Shown here: positions 55,574 through 64,000 of the stretch, one piece after another | Position numbering within the stretch: position 1 is the stretch's first letter | Layout: the number at the start of each line of letters is the position of its first letter | DNA from: Mesodorylaimus sp. YZB2_4 | Lineage: Eukaryota; Nematoda; Enoplea; Dorylaimida; Dorylaimidae | Direction: 5' to 3' | NCBI GenBank assembly: GCA_030248295.1 | Contig: JASANH010000201.1 | Coordinates: 1-64,000 of the forward strand | Length of the DNA stretch: 64,000 nucleotides | Made by a program: the position numbers and the translations under genes | The notes under the pieces: generated by a model | Told to the model about the DNA's origin: nothing | What the model saw: only the letters and a program-made list of their open reading frames with translations | The model's database searches: none

Positions 55574-56695
55574 TCAAGGAATGTAATTCAGAACGTTTGT
55601 CTTAAAACTTGTCACATAATAAGTCCAGGCGACTTCGTTTGGTATTGAATTCCATAGAACAATCGATGAGTATTCAAATGCCTGTTTAAACGATTCAGTT
55701 CGAGGTCGAGAATTGTTGAGATGGTGTGGCGGCAATCCAATGCGGTGACTGCGGCGTAGTCCGGATTGGTCGGTGTGAGCAAAACGGGCATTTGGATAAG
55801 CATGGTAACCGTGATAGAACTTGTAAAATTGAACGAGTTTCAGTTGTTGACGGCGACGCTCGAGACTTGACCAATTCAAATCTCGAAGAATGCGGGAGTA
55901 ATCGGAATGCCAGTCGTTCTTTATACATTGGGCTGCAAACTTTTGAGAGCGTTCAAGGTCTTTGATTGATTGTGATTGAATAGGATCCCACGCAGAGCAG
56001 CCGTATTCCAATTTTGGAAGTACGCAGGATGTGTAAACTGTTTGTAAAACATGGGTGGCGAATTTCCCAAATTTCTTCCTAAACGCACCAACCATACGCC
56101 GAGCCGCAGCCGCAATCAGATGACAATGATCTTTAAATGAGAGATCGAAAGTAAAATGCACCCCGAGGTATTTGACCACGTCGGTGAACAAGATCGGAAC
56201 TCCTTTGAGAACGATTTGATGATAGTCATGCCTCTTATGATCAAGATGGAAGACGCACGCTTGTGTCTTTTGCGCGTTGAACTCGAGACCACTTTCACTT
56301 ATGAGCTGATCTATGAAATCGATTGCAGGCTGAAGAGTTTCTGATATGGTTTCAGCCACTTTGGACGGTGCTAATAAAACGAGATCATCGGCGTATGCTT
56401 GTAGAAGTATGTCTGGTTTGAAATTTTCGGCAGACCATGCCTCGAACTTTTCCAAAATAGGATTCATGAACGCAATAAATAAAGTTGGGGCCAAAACGGA
56501 CCCTTGAGGTACACCGGATGGAACTGGAATCGTCCTTGAAACAGCTGAGTCCACAGCTACCATTTGTGAGCGACCACGTAAATAGGACGATATCCAACGT
56601 ACTAACTTTGGACAGAGTGAATGATGGTAATACTGCACTGTTGCCTTTTTGTGAAATGCAAAGTACAGTACAGTCTCGGATGCCTCTATGAGTTA
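55574..56695 (-). pseudogene. 5'-truncated LINE: reverse transcriptase C-terminal half and tail
   Basis: A 354-codon frame is intact to its stop. It contains LVRWISSYLRGRSQM, SGVPQGSVLAPTLFIAFMNP, LLQAYADDLVLLAP (catalytic YADD), GLEFNAQKTQACVF and VKYLGVHFTFDLSF, all standard reverse transcriptase motifs. The thumb/connection follows (VLPKLEYGCSAWDP, IKDLERSQKFAAQCI) and then a tail with SFKQAFEYSSIVLWNSIPNE. This layout is that of Jockey/CR1-like non-LTR elements. The first part of the domain, the apurinic endonuclease and ORF1 are missing beyond about 56695, as usual for LINE insertions. The tandem TTGTA tail lies downstream. The long intact frame suggests fairly recent insertion. A relative's tail occurs at 29104-29440. 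Confidence 0.85.
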
Positions 56696-57377
56696 AAAAA
56701 TACCGATGCCAACAACATGTATGCAGTATATCCTGGTCGCCTCTGTCCTCAATCGCCAGTAGACCCCTTTTGTGAATAATCCATTGACGCCACAGACACC
56801 TTCTCTATAGTGGACCCCTACAATTTTTTCGCAAAAAGGTTTTCACTCGGATCTTGTTAAACATCTGCTCCGATTAGATAGAATCCGGAAGCGCAAAAAA
56901 AGCACTCGTGGAAATGGGGCGTAAATTGTCATGCTATAATCACGATTCACCAGCCAAGGTTTTCAGTCGCATGCACTAAGGCGCGTCTTTATGTAGAAAG
57001 GCCCAGAGTAAGAAGTTCCCAAGTCGGTCTTGACTGCTCTTAAGTAATAGAGCTAGAAAGATTTCGGCTAGCTACTGAAATCGGACCCGCAACTGTGGAC
57101 TGTTCATAGTGGTATTAAGCCATACCTGGCCTGTACTTTACCCAATTCCAGTGTTATATCACGTTATCAAGAAGTTAATGTACCAGTCCAAAATCGGAAT
57201 GACATAATTCGTTGCTTGTTTGGATGATGCTCTGCGTATACGAACATTTTCGAATCATTTTTCATCAAGTCGTTGATTATGAAGTTGTGCTGCCATAACT
57301 GCCGCGTGTAATATTCAGCTCCAATGCCCGTAAATGGGTGCCAAATTTTTTCATAATCAACGTAAATCGCGAAATGA
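56696..57377. other. No gene recognised
   Basis: Flank between the LINE truncation point and the next relic. There are no motif-bearing ORFs or repeats. Confidence 0.35.
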
Positions 57378-58136
57378 TCAGGGATTTCTAGGCAAGAAGT
57401 TCTTCATTTCCTTGATCTCGAGATGAAATAATTTTGCGATTTCACAATGTTCCTCCTTTAAGACTTTAAGCTTTTCTGATTCCACCGTGGCCGCTAATTT
57501 GACACATTCCGGATGCTGTTCTAAAAATTGCTGATGGAGAGCGGCGATTGTCAAATGTGCATTCAAATACTTCCGATGCTTATTATTCCTCCTCGAGTAA
57601 TGGCTATGACGGGCTTGCAAGTTCTCGATAAATTCGTGAACCATGTTCAATGCTTCCTCTGGCGTTCGATTTGGACGATTATGCCGATTAAACCTTTTTT
57701 AACCTCCTGATTCCATGGAGGCAGAGGAAAGCGTTCTGGCTTACTTTGACCGACTCCATCTTTCAATTTCGACCTTTTTCTTGATGAAATAAACACTGAC
57801 GTCTCGGTTTTTCTCATTTTCGGTTGCTGGACGGCACGGACGTTGGAGATAATAATTTCGAGTGGAAGCCGACAATAAGGCATTGTATTGCTTGAAAACT
57901 TTCTCCTTTTCTTCTTCCGTAAATTTTTTAGCACATTGACACATCAATCAAAGTTTTTCGTTTGCAGGCAGGTGCGCACGTGAGGTTGGGGCTTTTTCTT
58001 TGTTATGTGAGTGGCAGTTTCCACGCCTGAAAAAAACCAGGTCATCAAAATCAAAAAAATTAAAACTGTCTTGCTTCAATGCTAAGCTACCTGCAACTTC
58101 ATCCTTTTTTAATTTATTACGTTGCCAGCCTTGCAT
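57378..58136 (-). pseudogene. Relic of a high-copy transposase-like protein (SHYxR / YLNAxL type)
   Basis: Three minus-strand blocks. 58136-57948 is basic, with FFRRGNCHSHNKEKAP. 57947-57741 holds CQCAKKFTEEEKEKVFKQY, then YYLQRPCRPATENEKNRD. 57650-57378 holds VHEFIENLQARHSHYSRRNN and KYLNAHLTIAALHQQFLEQH. This order (C-x-C...EExRxxIF, then VxxHIxxFPxxxSHYxR, then YLxxxLxIxxxYxxF) is one I remember from abundant uncharacterised proteins in aphids, hydra and other invertebrates, thought to be transposases. The catalytic part is not present and the blocks change frame, so it is broken. Confidence 0.55.
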
Positions 58137-58370
58137 GTTAGCTCACCGTTTTCTTGCCATCGGGATGGATTCTTGATCGCCGGCATCAAGGTCATCAGAA
58201 TCTTCGGAGATTGAAGGTGCTGGCATCCTTGAACGAAGAATTTTCGACTGCGTCATTGACAGAAAGATTTTGGCCAGACTCGTTGATAGCAGCATTTTTT
58301 GACGGGGTCACTGACAGCTAAATTATCGGCAAATTCTCGACAAGATTTTTGATTACTATCGTGATCATCA

Positions 58371-58703
58371 TCAGGAGTGGATCACAAAGTCGCTCCGACG
58401 CTTTGGTAAAGTAGGCAGATAAAGCTGGTGCAATGCGTCTTCATATGAACTAGTCAAATTGTTGAGTATTGACCAGACGGCGAATTTTTGTGCTCGCTCG
58501 ATATCTTTGATTAGACACTTCTCGATATGAACTTCTGAAATCAGGGGGACTTCTGAAAACAGCGGGACAAAACAATTTGTTGTACAAATTTGATTTAAAG
58601 GCGCAAATGTCCTGTTTGGGTTTTTCGAGTGCTGCGCGCTTGTATGGTACGGCACCTCTCTAGCTAGATGCTTCCTCAAAAGATTGGGTAGCAGACATTT
58701 CAC
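58371..58703 (-). pseudogene. LINE C-terminal fragment, possibly rearranged
   Basis: The frame ends with IKDIERAQKFAVWSILNN, then SYEDALHQLYLPTLPKRR, the post-reverse-transcriptase connection seen in Jockey/CR1-like LINEs. Upstream of it is FAPLNQICTTNCFVPLFSE, which resembles the segment that normally comes after. The order therefore looks inverted, suggesting two fragments side by side. Confidence 0.5.
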
Positions 58704-58709
58704 GAGTGT

Positions 58710-61700
58710 CTTTCATTTCGAAAGCTTATGAATTTTTTTATGGGGTAACCCAGGAAACAAAAACTCCGGGATTGACGATAATACTCCATAAAGTCAAATA
58801 TCGATAAAGAAATAGCATCCGTCAGTTTTTCACCCAACATACGTATTGAAGCGGTCAGGCCTCGTGTTTTGACCTTTCACCGCTGCTTGAATGAAAAACG
58901 AACAGATCAATCATCATGTCAGAAGCAGCATATATCTCGGCGGAGCTCAATAACCCGTAATTTTCCAGCGCGCTCTGTTGGTAGCTCTATTGTCTGATTT
59001 TTCAACAAAACCTTCGATCCGAAATCCCATCTGCTCAGTGGGTACTGTGTGAACTGTGGGTTCTGTCTTCGAAGGATAGGCGACCACTATGATAAAGGTT
59101 TTTGCATAGAACATCCGCACGAAAGTTTTGACACCTGGCTAAAAGGGGAAAGAGTGAATTATTTTTGTGGGAGTGAAATTACGGCCACTGCCTCCTTCCG
59201 ATTATTTTGCTCATGCGCTTATTTGTATGCAGCTACTAAAGCATGAAAATATTAGAAGAAACTCAATAAGAGGATCGACATACGTATCTAGATTGTATCT
59301 ATATACCTGATAACTTTTTTTGCAGCCTTCCAGTGTTTCATTCTGCCTTAGCTTGTCCAGTAGCTGATTTTTCCTTTCCTTTTTCCTGCTGCACATTTTA
59401 TATGCAGCACTTCAGATCCTGAAACATTAGCTTATATGTGTAGGTTTAAAGGCTAAATATTTCTTTGAGGAGCACAAATTATTGACAATTGAAAACTTCA
59501 TAGTAGACGTAAGAGGGGCGCTACAAAAATTGTTTACGATGGACAGACGAAAGAATTTAGACTCCTGATAAAAGCCAGTTGAAGGTTAATAAACTTCGAT
59601 AACAACCGATTTTGGCTATCGTAGGAACAGATCGAGGAAATCAGGCTGTAAAGTTCTTAAATAATGTGTAGTAAGTAATAATTTAAGCCAGAAATCGTGC
59701 GCTGCGGCGCCAGACGAATTTAGGACTGGTACCTATGTAAACATGACATGCGAATAAAAGACCACCAACTTTAGAATTTTTTTGGCGTTACCTACTAGTC
59801 AAAAAAAATTTCTGTGACTATGTCTAAAAAAATTTTATGGCGAGCCCTGTCGCCTTCACCGCCAATGTGAACGCAATCATGTACAACGAGGTAATGCATA
59901 TCGGACTTTTATAGCGAACTAACCGGTTTTCTATAATTTTTCCTCATTCTCATCGCCCACTGAGTTTTTTCAAGCCTCATGACTATTCCAAGAGTCCTTT
60001 CTGGGACCTAATTCTTCTTTGCTTCCTAAGAATGCGCGAAACGTTTCTGAACACACTGAAAAACAACTGGCCCAACTGAACCGAACACATTCACTGAGGT
60101 GAATGGTCGAGTTCCGAGTTGCAAAACTTGGTGTTAACATTAAAAAATCAGATAAGAAATCTGTCCGGAAGTGCCTGCCTTAAATTATTCTTGCGCTTTT
60201 CCTTCAGACTTTTTGCTTCCTGTATAACTCGTCTAGTTCGCCTGGAAAAATCTAGGCGGGAAGGGCCTTTCTTTTTATCGACCGCCATATAATCTATCAG
60301 CTGTTCTTGTTCGCTTTGCGTAGAGTGCGAGCTGACAGAAGCGAAAAGAAAGCATTAAAAGAGCTTTCACCCTGCTCATTGAGACTCATTTTGATGCTTC
60401 ATATTTGCTTGCCTACGAGTAGCAACAGAATATGAAAGGTAGTTTGCTCTAAAATGTCGTTAGCATGTGTGGCGCCAGGAACTATAATACCTGTCACATA
60501 TATTTTTTGTCTTGTGCGAAAGCAAAAATCAGAGATGAGCAACTTATCATAAGGAGCAGCTCACTAAATATCTGTTAGCCCACGCGGGGGATTCCTGCCG
60601 TCTATCCACTGTTTAAAGATCTGTTTCCACGGATCTACTGCACTTTTATCCTAGTTCCGTTCATGCTTAGTTTTGCTGCTTTTTAAAGACTGCACAGAAC
60701 GTATCTTGTCAAGCCAATCGCGTCAAGAACACCTGGAAACTTCTCTGTCATCTATTTTATTGCAACGCCAGGTCACCCAGAACCAATCTTCTATAAGCCA
60801 CAACGAAAGTTCGGAATTCAGGTTGACGAGATTTTCAGGAACCTTTTTCCGAGAAGTAGATTGTTCTGGATCTTTTGGCAAGCCGTTTTGTCTGTCTAAA
60901 AGCCCAGTGAAGATTTTCTGTGGCGTCTTATAAATTTCCAGCCTCTTTTCGTAAAATATAAAACCCTGCCCACATACAATTCCTCAAAGCGGAAAAATTT
61001 TTGGGATTTCTTCGATTCACGAGCATGACTTGTATTATTTGCTGAACTGCTTACATATTATTATTCTCCTTTCGAATTTATTTCAATTATTAAAACTTAC
61101 GTCTGTGTGGGTTCTTGCCAAGCCGAGACTGGCGCGCGTACTGTACAGCATTTGCCAGATGGTAACCTGATGAAAACTCTAATAAAAGGCGGGAGGTTAA
61201 ATTAAATCAATGTTTTCCAACCTTTCAACCCTTTCCAACATTATCATTTATCTTTCGCATCTGACAATTATCTCATGGCTGATCGTGAGAGAATATGGTG
61301 CCCACCCAACATGTGGGTTTTCCCATCAAAATTAATCGCTTTTTGCAACTTCGCGGAACTTCTTGGTACAACCAGACAAACAGCAGCCAGATATTTGTGG
61401 TCAGTTCGCCAGTCCGCGTCATATTTTTCTCCAATATTTCACTCAAGCAGTAGATATGTTCAGTTTTCTTGTCATCTGTTTCCTTGAGATTAGGAGAAGA
61501 AGAAGAGATAAATATTTCCTCCGTCAGCCCCATGAGCCCAGCTGTCTTCATGAACTTTCATCAAGGTCAGACTTCTTTTTAAATGCTTCTTTTTCTCAAT
61601 TGAGAAATGATTGCAGGGTGACAACGGGAAAAATTTCTGTTGTCTTCATGTAGAGTGTTTTCTTTCCTCGACAGCGCACATGCGCTCGGTCAAAGTTAAC

Positions 61701-62860
61701 AATTTTTTTTTAATTTTAATAATCTTCTGTAAAGAGCTAAATCTCGTGGATCTTTAGCTGACGATCAAAGATCAGGAAGTCATTGGTGATAGCGCCCAGA
61801 CAACTTTTGTGAATGTTATGTCCATATTTGAATTTTTGGCAGCTGAAAAGTGTTGTATATAGTTTAACCCGTAATGGGATATCTGGGGATAACTTGGGAG
61901 CTTGCGCCCACGATAGGAAGACAGGGCTCCCATCGATCAAAGCAGTTGAAAAGAGATAATCACATTTTTCTTCATTATTATGACTGATCGACACTGGAGT
62001 TAATTAAACATTGTTGTGTGTGCCAGGGTGCTCTCCTCTTAATGTGATTATGGGCCTATTTTATAATAATTGTTATGTCGCTCACTCGAAAATATCTCCT
62101 TATTAAATACTGTAACTACATTTCCTGATTGATGTCCAATCGTTTCTCCTTTCGAGAAATAGATCTAAAATAGCCATGAGTAAAAGAATGAATCTGGGAG
62201 CACTTTTCGAAAAGAAATAATAAGCCTTTTGAATTGCAAATGAGCATAGCCGAGACCTTCGACACAGAATTTCTACACTTCTCCGTCGGGGCCTTCCCTA
62301 TGTCACCATGCTATCTTTCATGTTAACGTCCGACGATCTATGGAAGAATCGTCCTTAACGAAAATTATTATTTCGTGGAAAAGAATTCTTGAAATCAGTG
62401 CTTAAGTGCGTATCGAAGGCCTTCATCATCATACCTTTGTGCCCCTTAACCATATGATCGAGAAAACCTGAACTTACTTATTATTCCTTACTCTATTTCA
62501 GATCTTGCGATTAGGCCGAATCAGTTATACATAAAAAAGTTATATTTTTGTTAGAAATACAGAGAATGAAAAAGCGAAAGGTTAGACAGCGGCAGGCGTT
62601 CAGTGCATCTATTTCAGAGTGTTTGCGTTTTTTATTATTCCTCTTGTTAGCTCCGGGTAACACATATTACTGTTGAGAAGTTGGAAATACCGGTGTAAAA
62701 TTGTAACAATTGCTAAATATTTAGCTAGAAAAACACATGTAAACACAAACTACGGCAATGTTACTGCGGTAAAGCCACTTCGAAATGGCGAGCTACGTAC
62801 CTAAGCCTAACTAAATCTTGAAGGCTGCTTTTTCCAACCATCCCTGATTTAAGATGCGCC
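58710..62860. other. About 4 kb without a recognised gene
   Basis: The longest ORFs (60673-60933 plus, 61273-61551 minus, 61363-61653 plus, 61737-61994 minus) lack domains and overlap one another. No tRNA boxes, tandem arrays or inverted repeats were noticed. The last kilobase is the 5' flank of the receptor at 62865; no promoter element could be assigned. Confidence 0.4.
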
Positions 62861-62864
62861 GAAC

Positions 62865-63857
62865 ATGACCAACTCGACTGATCGTGCCATTCCACGCCAC
62901 GTCGACATCATAGTGGCTACAGTCGAATACTTTTTCTGCACAGCTGGTATCATAGCCAACTTTTTTGTGTGTTTCACGATCTTGCGTTATCGTAAAACCA
63001 CATTTTCCAACACTTTCTATACTTTGGCTGTAGCACTGGCCGTCCCGGACTGTGTTCACTTATTCACAGAATTGGTGTGCGCCCTGCCCGCCGTGTTCTA
63101 TGGTCTCGAGGACACCCCGAAATGGTTCCTCAATTCGTGCGGTTACTTTGCAGATGTGTCATTTTGGGCCATCGCCCCTTTAATGTTGGTCATAGCAGTC
63201 AATCGTTACGTGGCTGTGTGTCACTTTGAGACTTACAAACGCGTTTTTAGTCAAAAACGGATTTATATGCTGATTGGGTTCTGTTTTATTTTTTGTTTTT
63301 TCATGCCCTCAGTTATGTACGGGTGCAAATGTTATTACGATTTCAATTACGCTTGGTTGTTTGTATGTTACGAAGGCGGGTGCAAGGATTTCGCACTGAA
63401 TTTCAATGCCACAATTTGCAACAGCATATGTTTGGGTGTGGCTCTGATATATGTCATGATTTATATCCAACATCGGAGAATCCAACATCGCGTCGGAACC
63501 AGCTTGCAATCGGAAGATGATCGAAAACGACGAGCCAAGGAATCCAAACTCATGTTCCAGTTCGGTCTCATCTCCTCAGTTTTAATAGCGTATCAAATAT
63601 TTTTTTGGATTTTCCTCTTCTGGGCCACCAACAAGCCGAGCGAAATGGTTTTAAATTTCTTCGTTAATCTCAACAGCTGCATCAGTCCATTCCTGTATTT
63701 GACGTTCGGATCGGAAATTCGAAGTCGACTGCCATGGAAATCTCAAACCGTGCACCGAACGACGGGTACAAACCCGGCAGGTACAGCCATGACCACTTAT
63801 GTGCGCCCAGCATTTAATAAGCCATCCACTAGACCCGTGGAAGAGAGTCAGAAGTAA
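62865..63857 (+). CDS. Single-exon SRX/SRSX-like seven-transmembrane chemoreceptor
   Basis: A 330-residue intronless ORF with an N-glycosylation site at residue 3 (MTNST). TM1 is about 15-40 (CTAGIIANFFVCFTILRYRK, with a GxxxN-type core). TM2 is about 50-73. TM3 is about 93-118, ending NRYVAVCHFETY. TM4 is about 133-152. An extracellular loop 2 with several Cys follows, then TM5 about 182-202. A basic loop contains RKRRAKESKLMFQF. TM6 is about 230-254 and TM7 about 262-281 (FFVNLNSCISPFLYLTFGSE, an SPxxY version of NPxxY), then EIRSRL. NRYxAVC..xxY and ESKLxxQ before TM6 resemble nematode SRX/SRSX-type serpentine receptors. Expected role: G-protein-coupled receptor in the plasma membrane, probably sensory; the ligand is unknown. 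The start ATG fits TM1 placement and the stop is at 63855. Confidence 0.85.
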   Translation: MTNSTDRAIPRHVDIIVATVEYFFCTAGIIANFFVCFTILRYRKTTFSNTFYTLAVALAVPDCVHLFTELVCALPAVFYGLEDTPKWFLNSCGYFADVSFWAIAPLMLVIAVNRYVAVCHFETYKRVFSQKRIYMLIGFCFIFCFFMPSVMYGCKCYYDFNYAWLFVCYEGGCKDFALNFNATICNSICLGVALIYVMIYIQHRRIQHRVGTSLQSEDDRKRRAKESKLMFQFGLISSVLIAYQIFFWIFLFWATNKPSEMVLNFFVNLNSCISPFLYLTFGSEIRSRLPWKSQTVHRTTGTNPAGTAMTTYVRPAFNKPSTRPVEESQK

Positions 63858-64000
63858 TTGTTCATGTTCAATCAAGTGGAATAGCCTGTTTTTGCACGAA
63901 CAATATGCCCCTTCAAGTTTAGCGTTGTGCGCTCAAATATTTTCACTGTAGGAATGGTTTTTCCACGCATTTTTTGGGATGATGTGCTCAATCAAAGATA

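Overview
The window is animal nuclear DNA, most likely from a non-model ecdysozoan. Genes are split by short GT-AG introns with T-rich acceptors. There are three seven-transmembrane receptors (one of nematode chemoreceptor style), a DEG/ENaC sodium channel, and many decayed transposons. A nematode outside the Caenorhabditis lineage is my best guess; a tardigrade or related group is possible. No bacterial operon, rRNA, functional tRNA or CRISPR array was seen.

Layout. 0-5.4 kb: a small P2X7-ballast-like zinc-binding gene, a 740-bp foldback element, a 33-bp minisatellite and a dead pogo/CENP-B-type DDE transposase. 5.4-11.6 kb: mostly non-coding, with two conserved fragments (one perhaps retroelement envelope) and a 1.1-kb foldback element. 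11.7-18.2 kb: a multi-exon transposase-like gene that still reads open for 509 codons, a possible small cysteine-rich secreted gene, a KRBA2-like integrase fragment, a four-exon PHD-finger gene and a relic of a DHxHxxxC-type transposon protein. 19-25.7 kb: a secreted protein with an internal TAG and a two-exon peptide-type GPCR whose intron holds a SINE-like repeat. 27-39 kb: a chromodomain relic, an unidentified decayed coding stretch, LINE tails, a second, broken copy of the 11.7-kb transposase, a PIF/Harbinger transposase cut by an inverted TACCCR array, and a 28-bp satellite. 39.6-41.5 kb: the DEG/ENaC channel. 47.4-48.5 kb: a single-exon GPCR. 50-58.7 kb: SINE-like repeats and LINE relics. 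62.9-63.9 kb: a single-exon SRX-like GPCR.

The host genes (receptors, channel, PHD protein) look like signalling or chromatin genes set in a repeat-dense background; nothing shows that they act as one pathway. The transposon fraction is unusually varied: at least five DDE-type protein families, two or three LINE families, two inverted-repeat elements and a tRNA-derived SINE family with four copies. Exon boundaries were read by eye from splice motifs and phase agreement. Family calls rest on remembered motif patterns, not on searches.
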